A DNA stretch of 42,223 nucleotides from assembly GCA_937922155.1 (NCBI GenBank), contig CAKZVL010000003.1, forward strand, positions 1-42,223. Direction: 5' to 3'. The position numbers were made by a program, and so were the translations under genes. Each line of letters opens with the position of its first letter. The stretch's first letter is position 1. Shown here in pieces: positions 1-8,214 of the stretch. Below the pieces are notes generated by a model. It saw only the letters and a program-made list of their open reading frames with translations. It did no database searches and was not told the DNA's origin. This DNA is from an uncultured Paracoccaceae bacterium (lineage in GTDB: Bacteria > Pseudomonadota > Alphaproteobacteria > Rhodobacterales > Rhodobacteraceae).

Positions 1-30
1 ATCAAAGCCCATATCAGTACACCTGCAACA

Positions 31-61
31 AAAACGGCCTAAGGGCCGTTCGTTTTCGTTT
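31..61 (+). terminator. Intrinsic-terminator-like hairpin
   Basis: AACGGCC (33-39) pairs with GGCCGTT (44-50) across a 4-base loop and is followed by a T-rich run (CGTTTTCGTTT). This is the form of a rho-independent terminator. It would end a plus-strand transcript entering from outside the window, just before the LicD-family gene. Confidence 0.6.
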
Positions 62-104
62 GTTCTGTGTTTGCGTGACCTCTGAATTGAGAAAAACTTC
101 CGAT

Positions 105-1604
105 ATGAGCATCAAATCACGTTTGCGTCCGCTGCACCTCCGACTTTTGAACAATACGCTGTATGAGGGGCTGTATCTTCTTGTGCGCCCCAAGGCTCGC
201 AAACCGCGAGAGCCGTTAGCCACAAGGACGACGGGCAAAATCTCCGCTAAACAGAAGTCGGGTTTGATGATGCAAGGCCGCGCCGATGTGATCAAGACAA
301 TGATCACTGCAGGCGATTATGACATTGCCCGATCGGTTCTGCGGAATTTGCAGGCCGATGCAGCGGGTGCCTCCGCCACCGCAATGTGCGAGCTAAAGGC
401 TGAGCTTTATCTAGCCCAATGTCGTCATGAAGACCTGCTGCGTGTCACCGACACTATGATCTCGCAACGGAACATGCCAACCGGGCACTACTATGCGGCG
501 CAAAGCTATTTTGCCCGTGGTCTCTATCAAGATGCCATGCACCACATCCAGGCTTGTCTGCTTGCCCGGCCGCACCACGCTGATTGCGTCTATCTCTTGT
601 GTGAACTTGCACAACGCACAGGACGGCCTGACATGGCCCGCGCCGCCCTGGAACGACTCGTGTGTCAATCACGCCGGATCAAGAGCTGGATCGTAATGGC
701 CAATCTTGTAGAAACCGACGAACACTACCTATCGATGCAGGCTGCCTGGACTAAGTGGACCAATGGCCTGATGAAGAAAGCCTATAGCAAGGATTCTCGT
801 GAATACCTTGCTCTTGGTGCGATGCGCATAAACAATTATGATCTGGCGAAAGAGATTTGGCGCAAATCCCTTTTCGCCGCGGCGAAACGCAAGTCCGGTT
901 TTGATGGCCTCAAAGTACGCAAGCCCAGCTATTCCTCATCCAGAGCCGAAGACGCCCTTTCAGACTTGAACGCCACGCTGCGCGCTGCATCGATCGAGAT
1001 GTTTTTGGTGAGTGGAACCCTGCTTGGCTGCGTACGTGAAGGCAAGCTTTTAGGTCATGACAAAGACATCGATGTCGGGATCTGGAGCACGGTCACACCC
1101 GAGGAGTTCTTTAGTGTTATTCACGCGTCAGGTCAGTTCATGATCCTTGCATCCCGCTCTGAACATATCATCCGGTTAAAGCATTTGAATGGCATCGCCG
1201 TTGATATTTTCTTCCACTATCAAGAAGCGGACGATTACTGGCACGCAGGGGTCAAGATGAAGTGGTCCAACACACCTTTCAAACTGATTGAACATGAATT
1301 TCTCGGCCAAACTCACCTGATCCCCGAGGACTACGATACCTACCTAACCGAGAATTATGGCGACTGGAAAACTCCCAAAATCGCATTCGACTCCGCCTTT
1401 GATACACCAAACGGCACGGTCTTGCACGAAGACGAAATGGTGATCCATGCCTTCAAGGGTTTGATGAACGCGTGCATCTCAGGGGTTGAAGGCGCGCCAA
1501 CGGTCTATCTGGATGATCTTGCCTCCCGCGGAGAAGAGGCCTTCGTCGACCGTTTCCGTGAACATCTGGAAACATACGACCCAGAGACTCTTGCGCGTCT
1601 CTAG
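105..1604 (+). CDS. TPR-LicD family protein (surface polysaccharide modification)
   Basis: The 499-residue product probably modifies a cell-surface glycan. LicD-family proteins are nucleotidyltransferase-fold enzymes that attach phosphocholine or related phospho-groups. Residues about 50-200 look like degenerate TPR repeats. The C-terminal half carries the LicD signature: SGTLLGCVRE, then the acidic motif HDKDIDVGI (about 318-326), then VDIFFHY (about 366-372). Late motifs YLTENYGDW and DTPNG are shared with the LicD-family gene at 1836, so the two are paralogues. I chose ATG 105; the frame is open upstream to a TTG at 60, but the added residues look non-conserved. It adjoins capsule export genes, which supports a glycan role. 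The transferred group and acceptor cannot be read from sequence. Confidence 0.8.
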   Translation: MSIKSRLRPLHLRLLNNTLYEGLYLLVRPKARKPREPLATRTTGKISAKQKSGLMMQGRADVIKTMITAGDYDIARSVLRNLQADAAGASATAMCELKAELYLAQCRHEDLLRVTDTMISQRNMPTGHYYAAQSYFARGLYQDAMHHIQACLLARPHHADCVYLLCELAQRTGRPDMARAALERLVCQSRRIKSWIVMANLVETDEHYLSMQAAWTKWTNGLMKKAYSKDSREYLALGAMRINNYDLAKEIWRKSLFAAAKRKSGFDGLKVRKPSYSSSRAEDALSDLNATLRAASIEMFLVSGTLLGCVREGKLLGHDKDIDVGIWSTVTPEEFFSVIHASGQFMILASRSEHIIRLKHLNGIAVDIFFHYQEADDYWHAGVKMKWSNTPFKLIEHEFLGQTHLIPEDYDTYLTENYGDWKTPKIAFDSAFDTPNGTVLHEDEMVIHAFKGLMNACISGVEGAPTVYLDDLASRGEEAFVDRFREHLETYDPETLARL

Positions 1605-1759
1605 CCGTCGTTGTTTGGTGCCTTTGGCAATTCAAACATAGTTGCAATGTCTCGGGCGATCTCACGGATAGTTCGGCAATCCTCAAAACCCGTCACAATC
1701 TTGGCTTCAATCAATTCAATTGACATAGCATCGTCGGTGTCGAGCAATTGATCTAACAT
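1601..1759 (-). CDS. Small conserved-looking protein, 52 aa, unknown function
   Basis: This minus-strand ORF starts at ATG 1759 with AGGA 6 bases upstream (GGATAGGATTTC then ATG). It ends in a TAG overlapping the stop of the convergent LicD gene by a few bases. The product is acidic: it begins MLDQLLDTDDAMSIELIEAK, continues through a helix-favouring segment IREIARDIATMF, and ends in PKAPNNDG. There is no signal peptide or membrane segment. It fills almost all of the space between the two LicD genes and is the only ORF there with a good ribosome-binding site. I do not recognise a family. It could be a small regulator or adaptor, or a chance ORF. Confidence 0.5.
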   Translation of the reverse strand: MLDQLLDTDDAMSIELIEAKIVTGFEDCRTIREIARDIATMFELPKAPNNDG

Positions 1760-1835
1760 GAAATCCTATCCCTTCACTCTCATGGATAGGTTTACAGTAC
1801 ACCACGAGTTTGTCAGTTTTGTTAAAGCAATGTAA

Positions 1836-3191
1836 ATGTCTTACGACAGAAGCGTTCTGAATGCTGGATTGCGATATTTACTGTTTTATGTTCAACCCAA
1901 CACAGGCAAATGTCTGGATGAGCACCTGAAAACCGGAGGACGGCAGGCAATGAAACTGCGCCTAGAAAAAAGCTTTCGGTTATTGAAGTTTCTCAACCGG
2001 GATCAGCCAAAAATTGTCCGAATGTCCGCAGCCGGTTTTGGTTATCTGTTGGCCTTTGTCGCGACGGGTCACCATGTCTTGGCGGCAGAGGTTGCAAGCC
2101 GGTTTTGGGCCTACAATGACTTCAAACTCGGCGCGCGCCGCCTCGCTTGGTATGCTCGGCGTGGATGGATCAACCTTGATGTCTCTCAAGATGATTTTTT
2201 CGACATGACCGAAGGTTTGGATGACAGGCAGTTAGCCGCGCTCGCAAAATTCTGTTCGTCTCGCGGCCCCAAGAATGATGCGATCATAGCCGCAGCTAAT
2301 CGGGTGTTTATCACCGCCCGCCGACTGGACAATGATAAGGACCCAAGCGCGCGCGCAGCCCATCTGGCCGTCTTCAACACAGCCGCCGACAATCTTCTAA
2401 GACAATCCGATCCCGATGCGCCGGCCCATGAAAAAAAGGGCGCACGTAAAGGCGATTTTCCAGTCGCCAATGCGAAACAAACCTTAGATGATTTCATGAC
2501 CTTGTTTCCGGTCGATCAGGTTCCTTGGTTTGTTATCTCAGGCACGTTCTTGGGTTTGGTCCGTGAGAAAGGTTTTTTGCCCCATGACTATGACATTGAT
2601 CTAGGATTGTTCGAAGATCAGGCGGACATCCCGGCCCTCCGTCAGGCAATCTTGGAAAGTGATCGATTTGTATTAAAGAAATACGATCATCATGCCTCCA
2701 GCCTAGTGCCCGCACCGGCAACCCCCAAAAACCCCGAGATGCCGTATATTTTGAAAATCATCCACGTTAACGGCGTTCATATCGACTTGTTCTTCCACTA
2801 CCGCGATCAATCTACTTACCCAGAAATGCACTGGCACGGATCATCGCTGCACCGATGGAACAACAGCGCATTCGACCTGGTGCCCTATCCGTTCTACGAC
2901 ATGACGGTTTTGGGCCCAGCTGACGCTGATAGATATCTGACCGAAAACTACGGCGACTGGCGCACGCCAGTGACCGAGTTTAACTGCACAACCGACACGC
3001 CCAACCTTGCTGTTGTGCGTCATCCCATTGCCTGTGCCATTTTCTTGAAACGTTTTATGCTCAACAAGTACACGTCGCCCGACGATGCTGCAAAGTTGAA
3101 ATCATCTCTCCTCTCAGCTGGCGTTTTGACAGAGGCCGCAGATGGAACACTAACCGCGACGTGTGACAAATTTTTGGATTCCTATTTATGA
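1836..3191 (+). CDS. LicD family protein
   Basis: The 451-residue product has a LicD-type catalytic domain in its C-terminal half. Visible motifs are ISGTFLGLVRE, then HDYDIDLGL (about 250-258, the likely metal/nucleotide acidic cluster), then HIDLFFHY (about 315-322), then YLTENYGDW and TDTPN. All have direct counterparts in the gene at 105-1604. The N-terminal ~200 residues are helical and basic and show no obvious TPR. The likely role is transfer of a phospho-substituent to capsule or other surface polysaccharide. ATG 1836 is used; ATG 1950 is a possible later start. No clear Shine-Dalgarno precedes 1836, so the start is uncertain. The stop overlaps an ATG in the ATGA pattern. Confidence 0.78.
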   Translation: MSYDRSVLNAGLRYLLFYVQPNTGKCLDEHLKTGGRQAMKLRLEKSFRLLKFLNRDQPKIVRMSAAGFGYLLAFVATGHHVLAAEVASRFWAYNDFKLGARRLAWYARRGWINLDVSQDDFFDMTEGLDDRQLAALAKFCSSRGPKNDAIIAAANRVFITARRLDNDKDPSARAAHLAVFNTAADNLLRQSDPDAPAHEKKGARKGDFPVANAKQTLDDFMTLFPVDQVPWFVISGTFLGLVREKGFLPHDYDIDLGLFEDQADIPALRQAILESDRFVLKKYDHHASSLVPAPATPKNPEMPYILKIIHVNGVHIDLFFHYRDQSTYPEMHWHGSSLHRWNNSAFDLVPYPFYDMTVLGPADADRYLTENYGDWRTPVTEFNCTTDTPNLAVVRHPIACAIFLKRFMLNKYTSPDDAAKLKSSLLSAGVLTEAADGTLTATCDKFLDSYL

Positions 3192-3313
3192 TGAAATTCC
3201 TTCGTAAGTTCTCTCACAAGAAAGAGCTGCGCGATCTTTGCCACCATCTAATCGCAAAGGGTACGAACTACCCGACAAGGACAGTGTCTAACATTAGGCT
3301 CAGCTGTCCTTAG
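3188..3313 (+). CDS. Possible small ORF coupled to the LicD gene, 41 aa
   Basis: An ATG at 3188 overlaps the LicD stop codon (ATGA) and opens a 41-codon frame beginning MMKFLRKFSHKKELRD and ending at TAG 3311-3313. The product is short and basic, with no recognised domain. The ATGA overlap would allow translational coupling. The ORF runs 14 bases into the end of the convergent kpsT gene and over an inverted repeat. It may be only the tail of the transcript, so it is listed as doubtful. Confidence 0.2.
   Translation: MMKFLRKFSHKKELRDLCHHLIAKGTNYPTRTVSNIRLSCP
3277..3311. terminator. Inverted repeat between convergent genes
   Basis: AAGGACAG (3277-3284) and CTGTCCTT (3304-3311) are perfect inverted arms. 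An inner CTAA/TTAG pair (3288-3291 and 3294-3297) lies inside the loop. It sits where the LicD and kpsT transcripts converge, so it could act as a two-way terminator. There is no strong T-run on either side, and the right arm lies in the last codons of kpsT. Confidence 0.3.
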
Positions 3314-3968
3314 TGGTGCCAAGATTGTGGTGATGATGCGCGATGGCTTCCTCCAGATCATCGTAGTAGGTCAGCAAACCGTCTTCTAGCACCGCCCCCG
3401 TTTCGCACAACTGACGCACCTGATCCATGCTATGTGACACAACGACCGCACCTGCGCTTTTCATGCGTTCCTCAAATACAAGGCGGCTCTTGCGTTTGAA
3501 CGCAGCATCACCGACGGACGTCACCTCATCCACAAGGTAGGTATCAAACGGGATCCCGATAGAGATGCCAAACGCGAGGCGAGATCGCATACCAGACGAA
3601 TACTTGCGTACCGGCAGATCAAAGTGGGAGTCTAGCTCAGCGAAATCTTCCACAAACTCCGTCAGATCATCTGTGTCGACACCATAGACACGCGCAATAA
3701 AGCGGGTGTTTTGGCGCCCAGTCAGATCGGCATGAAAACTACCCGAAAATCCGACAGGCCAAGAGATCGATCCAGTAATCCGGATGGTGCCGCTGTCAGG
3801 CTGCATGCCGCCACCAATCATCTGCATTAGCGTCGATTTTCCAGCACCATTGCGCCCCAGCAAGGCAACTGAAACCTTACTTGGAAAGGTCGCCGTAATA
3901 TCCCGCGCAACGTACTTCAGGCCAACCGGTGTTCCGAAGCTTTTTGAAAGGTCCTGAAATTCGATCAT
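3300..3968 (-). CDS. kpsT: Capsular polysaccharide ABC exporter, ATP-binding protein (KpsT-like)
   Basis: This 222-residue cytoplasmic ATPase powers export of capsular polysaccharide together with KpsM. It has Walker A GRNGAGKST (38-46), the signature YSSGM (123-127), Walker B YLVDE (144-148) followed by VTSVGD (the KpsT/Wzt-type D-loop region), and the switch histidine in VVSHS (179). Length fits KpsT (about 220 aa). I chose ATG 3968: it is preceded by AAGG, lies 8 bases after the kpsE stop, and gives the usual MIEFQDLSKSF beginning. The frame is open upstream to 4061, but that extension overlaps kpsE and looks spurious. No C-terminal glycan-binding extension of the Wzt O-antigen type is present. 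Confidence 0.92.
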   Translation of the reverse strand: MIEFQDLSKSFGTPVGLKYVARDITATFPSKVSVALLGRNGAGKSTLMQMIGGGMQPDSGTIRITGSISWPVGFSGSFHADLTGRQNTRFIARVYGVDTDDLTEFVEDFAELDSHFDLPVRKYSSGMRSRLAFGISIGIPFDTYLVDEVTSVGDAAFKRKSRLVFEERMKSAGAVVVSHSMDQVRQLCETGAVLEDGLLTYYDDLEEAIAHHHHNLGTTKDS

Positions 3969-3976
3969 GAACGGCC

Positions 3977-5176
3977 TTACCGACGATCCCGAAGTGCATA
4001 GTAGATCAATGTCAAAATCGCCCAGGTCAGAAATCCGAACAAGGCAACAATACTGATCCAAAGCGGCTTGTTGGGAAATTCCGCACGTTCTGCCAACGTT
4101 GGTTGAATATAGGCGGCAAGGTATAGGCTTTGGCGATTAGCCTCGGCGCGGGCCGCATCAAACGCATTTAGGGTGGCAGCATAGGTCTGTTCCGCAATCT
4201 CGCGTTCAATCGTCAAACGTTCAAAGCCCGCGATGGTGGTTGCATAACTCTCTTCACCATCGCTCGCACTGCCCGCCCCAAACTGTCGGCGTTCATCGCG
4301 GATGCGCGCCTCGATCACTTCAATTCGACGTTCGGCCTGTTCAAGACGCGGGTCACCGTCGCGGGTTGACGACAGTAGCAAATCAAACTCGATCAAAGCC
4401 TCCGCCAATTGCGCCTGTAGCGTGTTCAAGAGGCCCATCTGGCCTTGTATGTCCGCAGTCGGGTCAACGATTTCGTTGGTAATACGAAACGCTGTCAGCG
4501 CCTCTCGTGTCTCTTTCAATCGCGCGATAGCTAGATCCAGATCGTCCCGCGCGTAACGGGTCGCATCCTCGCGCGCGATTGCCGACAGCGCGTTGATCAT
4601 CTCTGTGCTTTCAGCAAAAATTGTCTCTGCCACTAGCTTTGCCTCTTCTGGATCAAAGGCGAGAACGCGCAGTTCCATCAGGCCAGAGTTGCCATCATAG
4701 GCAATGCGCACCATGCGCTGCCAATACGCGGACAGATCTTCGATTGTGCCGTCAGGATCAAATCCGAAAACCGGATCCGTCTCAACATATCTTGAATATA
4801 AACTGCGCAGATCCAGTTGCTCATCCACTGACCGAACTAGGGACTGACTGCGGATGAATTCATATAGAATGTCCGCGTCACCAGAGGTAGAAGCCCCCAA
4901 AGTGCTCCCCAATCCACCCAAAAGATCAGTTGCACTGCTGACATCTTCGGAACGAACGGTAAAGGCTACGGTAGAGGCATATTGATCCTCTGCTCGCTCG
5001 TACAAATACCAAGCCGCAATGACCGTCGGCGCAATAACAAGCAGGACAAAGCTAAACAACATCCCCCAATGTCGCTTGCGTGACTTTGCCTTCTTGGCAA
5101 CAGGACGAATGACCACCGGCGATGGTTTTGCCGCAGGTGGTTTTGGCTTCGCAGTTTTGGGTTTTGGTTCTGGCAT
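3977..5176 (-). CDS. kpsE: Capsule polysaccharide export inner-membrane protein (KpsE/CtrB-like)
   Basis: This 399-residue polysaccharide co-polymerase-type protein bridges the KpsMT exporter to the outer-membrane channel. It has a lysine/proline-rich cytoplasmic N-terminus, a first membrane span (MLFSFVLLVIAPTVIAAWYLY), a long periplasmic coiled-coil-prone segment rich in Glu, Arg and Ala, and a second span near the C-terminus (PLWISIVALFGFLTWAIL). The motif ASTVAFTVRSED after span 1 is typical of the family. ATG 5176 has GAGG at a good distance. A TTG at 5215 would add 13 residues and is an alternative start. It lies directly upstream of kpsT and is divergent from kpsM. Confidence 0.88.
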   Translation of the reverse strand: MPEPKPKTAKPKPPAAKPSPVVIRPVAKKAKSRKRHWGMLFSFVLLVIAPTVIAAWYLYERAEDQYASTVAFTVRSEDVSSATDLLGGLGSTLGASTSGDADILYEFIRSQSLVRSVDEQLDLRSLYSRYVETDPVFGFDPDGTIEDLSAYWQRMVRIAYDGNSGLMELRVLAFDPEEAKLVAETIFAESTEMINALSAIAREDATRYARDDLDLAIARLKETREALTAFRITNEIVDPTADIQGQMGLLNTLQAQLAEALIEFDLLLSSTRDGDPRLEQAERRIEVIEARIRDERRQFGAGSASDGEESYATTIAGFERLTIEREIAEQTYAATLNAFDAARAEANRQSLYLAAYIQPTLAERAEFPNKPLWISIVALFGFLTWAILTLIYYALRDRR

Positions 5177-5409
5177 TTTGGCCTCGGGCCTATCGTCAGG
5201 TTTTACGTTAACCAAGAGTGTCCAATGGTCTTGGTATTGATAACGCTAAATCTTGGAAGGTCACGGGAAAAGTCCAACTTTCTCTTCAATTGGTGTTGAG
5301 GACCCAAACCAGATCAAATCAGAATGGCGATGCCCACAACAAACGACAGCCTTGTCGCAGACCTGTGCATCGGGTTAAGCAGGGCCAAGCCGAGCCGAAA
5401 GTAGTCCCG
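5177..5409. promoter_or_regulatory. Divergent intergenic region kpsE/kpsM
   Basis: About 230 bases separate the two oppositely oriented capsule-export genes, and both promoters must lie here or inside the genes. The plus-strand frame is open through this region, so a longer kpsM is formally possible. The translated segment, however, is polar and low in complexity and does not resemble KpsM. No convincing -35/-10 pair or operator palindrome was recognised. Confidence 0.4.
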
Positions 5410-6198
5410 ATGACGCCGATCCGTGGTGAATTGCCACCCCTGACCTCGACCCGCTCTATTCTCGCGCTTGTCCTGCGCGAGATGAGCTCGACCTATGGTC
5501 GATCCCCAGGTGGCTACATTTGGGCCGTGGTTCAACCCATTGGCATGATCCTCATTCTGGCGCTTGGTTTTTCATTGCTGATCAGGGCCCCATCGCTGGG
5601 AACAAGCTTTTTGCTCTTTTACGCCACAGGCTATCTGCCCTTCGATCTATACAATCATCTGGTGAAAAAGATCTTGGCCGCCCTCACCTATTCACGTGCG
5701 ATGTTGGCCTATCCCAGGGTCATCTGGCTAGACGCCATACTGGCGCGATTTTTTTTGAACACACTGACCCAGTTGACGGTTTTTTGCATCGTGATCACTG
5801 GTATCCTGATGTTCGACAACACACGCACAATCATCACCGTTCAACCCATTCTGCTTGGACTTGCGATCGCTGCAGGCCTTGGTTTGGGCGTGGGAATGAT
5901 GAACTGTTTGCTGATTGGTCTGTTTCCCGTTTGGAAGATCATTTGGGGGATCTTGACGCGCCCCATGCTCATCGCATCCGGGGTGTTGTTTATCTATGAG
6001 GACCTGCCACCATTTGTGCAGGACATCCTTTGGTGGAACCCCGTATTGCACGCCACAGGGCTTGTACGACAGGGATTCTATCCCACCTACAACGCCAGCT
6101 ACGTTTCGGTTCCCTACTGCTTGCTTGTGTCAATGCTACTCACTGCAATGGGGCTGTTATTTTTGCGCGCCTACAATAGAAAAACACTGTCACGCTGA
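5410..6198 (+). CDS. kpsM: Capsular polysaccharide ABC exporter, permease (KpsM-like)
   Basis: This is a 262-residue ABC-2-type permease that forms the membrane channel driven by KpsT. The N-terminal cytoplasmic segment TSTRSILALVLREMSSTYGRSPGGYIWA is characteristic of KpsM/Wzm proteins. It is followed by about six hydrophobic spans, including VQPIGMILILALGFSLL and ILLGLAIAAGLGLGVGMMN. The ending, with NPVLHATGLVRQGFYPTY and then a final span, is also typical. ATG 5410 gives the usual length (about 260 aa); upstream in-frame ATG/GTG codons would add an unrelated 64-residue extension. The gene is on the opposite strand from kpsE-kpsT and converges on the dehydratase gene with 7 bases between stops. 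Confidence 0.88.
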   Translation: MTPIRGELPPLTSTRSILALVLREMSSTYGRSPGGYIWAVVQPIGMILILALGFSLLIRAPSLGTSFLLFYATGYLPFDLYNHLVKKILAALTYSRAMLAYPRVIWLDAILARFFLNTLTQLTVFCIVITGILMFDNTRTIITVQPILLGLAIAAGLGLGVGMMNCLLIGLFPVWKIIWGILTRPMLIASGVLFIYEDLPPFVQDILWWNPVLHATGLVRQGFYPTYNASYVSVPYCLLVSMLLTAMGLLFLRAYNRKTLSR

Positions 6199-6205
6199 AA
6201 CGAGC

Positions 6206-8116
6206 CTAGGGTTGCTTCCGCTCTTTGGCCCGTTCCAATTCTTCAGCAGGCTGTGGGGCTGACGTTTGCGCCACCCAGCGGTTCAGCACGACACGCAGAG
6301 CCAATTCATCCCGCGCATCGACCGCCGAACGTAGTCCCTTAATCGCAGCTGCGACCTCAATCTCGCTTAGCTGACCTTCGCGGGCTTTCATGATCTTGGG
6401 GTGCAGCGTTGTCAGCTCACCTTTGCCGATCATCAGTTCTTCATGCATCTTTTCACCGGGCCGTAGACCCGTCATCATGATCTCAATATCGCCATTGGGG
6501 TTGGCACCATCGCGCACCGAATACCCTGCGGCCTTGATCATCTGCTGCGCTAGATCATGGATCGGCACCGGATCACCCATGTCCAACACAAATACGTCGC
6601 CACCTTCACCAAAAGATCCCGCCACAAGCACCAAACGGGCCGCTTCCGGGATCGTCATGAAATAGCGCGTTACGTCCTTGTGGGTCAGCGTAATTGGTCC
6701 GCCCTTGCTAATCTGTTCCTCAAACAACGGGATGACCGATCCAGACGATCCGATCACATTGCCAAATCGTACCATGGAAAAAATTGTACCTTTGCCCGCC
6801 TCAACCCGGCGGCGGGCAAGGTTTTGCACAACAATTTCCGCCAAACGTTTGGAGGCACCCATAGTGTTGGTCGGGCGCACAGCCTTATCCGTCGAAATCA
6901 GGATAAATCTCTCCACGCCCGTATCAGACGCAGCAGTGGCTAATGCCAAGGTACCCAGCACGTTATTGGCCGCACCAACAATCGCGTTTTGTTCGACCAA
7001 AGGCACATGCTTATAGGCGGCTGCGTGCAGCACGACTTGTACGCCTTCGTCTTCCATAACTTTCGCAACATGGGCCTGATCCATCACCGACCCAAGGACA
7101 GAAACGATCGGTATTTTGATCCCTTCGATCAGCGCCTTCATCTCCATATCAATGGTATAAAGCGCATGTTCGCTCATCTCAAAAAGAACCAGCTTTTTGG
7201 GGCGAAAGGTCAGCACCTGACGACAAAGTTCTGATCCGATGGAGCCTCCGGCCCCCGTGATCATAACAGTGCGCCCCGCATATGCAGCGGCACCGCCCGG
7301 CAATTCTTCGTCCAATGCAGCCCGTCCTAGGAACTGCCCGGGGATAACGGGCCGCAATTGTTCAACAATGGTCGAACCCTGCGCCATCTGCGCAAAAGAT
7401 GGGAGGGTCTCAACACCCAACCCCATGTTTTCTAAACGTCGCGAAAGTTGGATCATCCGCGGTCTGCTCATCTGTGGCATCGCAATCAATACGCGTTCAA
7501 CGCGGCGGGTGCGGATCAGATGGCTAATCTTTTTGGGCGAATGCACGCGCAGGCCCTGCACCATTGATCCATGTAAACTCTTGTTGTCGTCTATATACCC
7601 GACCGGAAAAATCGTCTCATCGGTCCGCAAAGCTGCCGCCAATTGCCGGCCAGTTGACCCTGCCCCGTAAACAAGAACGCGCATCTGCGACGTTCCCCGT
7701 CGATGGACCGCCAAAAGCAGCTGTAGCAAAATGACACGGAACGCCACTGCCCCAAGAAAATAGATCATCGTAAAGTTCAAAAACACCGATAGCGGCGTCC
7801 CGTACTTTGCCAACTGATCCAAAATCACGGCAGACAGGCCCAAAAGAAGCGTCTGCAGCGCCGTCAGCATCATTGCGCGGGTTTCATAGGCTTTTAGCTG
7901 GATACGATAGGTATTGGTCACAATCGCGAGCAATGCGGCAATCCCCATCAACAGCGGCAAAGCCAATTTATTTACAAGTGGAAAGTCCAGAACCGCCAAG
8001 CTGTTATGATGCAGCGCAAATGCCGCCATCAACGCGATCGGTGCAAGAACCACATCGATTGTCAAAAGGAACGCCCATTTGGCTTGCCTAGGAATCGTTG
8101 TGACAAAGTCGTACAT
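6206..8116 (-). CDS. Nucleoside-diphosphate-sugar 4,6-dehydratase (CapD/WbpM/FlaA1-like membrane protein)
   Basis: This 636-residue polysaccharide biosynthesis enzyme probably converts UDP-GlcNAc to the UDP-4-keto-6-deoxy sugar. The N-terminal third has about four membrane spans. A first Rossmann-like segment carries GAGSTGRQLA (about 150-160), and the catalytic extended-SDR domain begins at ITGAGGSIGSELC (about 284-296). The usual Tyr of YxxxK is replaced by Met (MGASK, about 419-423). That substitution is known in WbpM/PglF-type dehydratases and so argues for this subfamily. STDKAVRPTN lies just before it. ATG 8116 is preferred; a GTG at 8125 is possible. It heads a minus-strand group with the initiating transferase and a sugar epimerase upstream. 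Confidence 0.88.
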   Translation of the reverse strand: MYDFVTTIPRQAKWAFLLTIDVVLAPIALMAAFALHHNSLAVLDFPLVNKLALPLLMGIAALLAIVTNTYRIQLKAYETRAMMLTALQTLLLGLSAVILDQLAKYGTPLSVFLNFTMIYFLGAVAFRVILLQLLLAVHRRGTSQMRVLVYGAGSTGRQLAAALRTDETIFPVGYIDDNKSLHGSMVQGLRVHSPKKISHLIRTRRVERVLIAMPQMSRPRMIQLSRRLENMGLGVETLPSFAQMAQGSTIVEQLRPVIPGQFLGRAALDEELPGGAAAYAGRTVMITGAGGSIGSELCRQVLTFRPKKLVLFEMSEHALYTIDMEMKALIEGIKIPIVSVLGSVMDQAHVAKVMEDEGVQVVLHAAAYKHVPLVEQNAIVGAANNVLGTLALATAASDTGVERFILISTDKAVRPTNTMGASKRLAEIVVQNLARRRVEAGKGTIFSMVRFGNVIGSSGSVIPLFEEQISKGGPITLTHKDVTRYFMTIPEAARLVLVAGSFGEGGDVFVLDMGDPVPIHDLAQQMIKAAGYSVRDGANPNGDIEIMMTGLRPGEKMHEELMIGKGELTTLHPKIMKAREGQLSEIEVAAAIKGLRSAVDARDELALRVVLNRWVAQTSAPQPAEELERAKERKQP

Positions 8117-8214
8117 GCTGCTCACCGTACTGGCTAAATGTCATTAAGCTCTTTACTGGCCTCGTGCGGAACAAATAGGCGGTTTTTCGTGAAAGATGAA
8201 GCGCAATCTATCCG

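Noticed and set aside
5218-5409. N-terminal extension of kpsM in frame
   Set aside because: The 64 extra residues are polar and unlike KpsM; the family's usual start fits ATG 5410.
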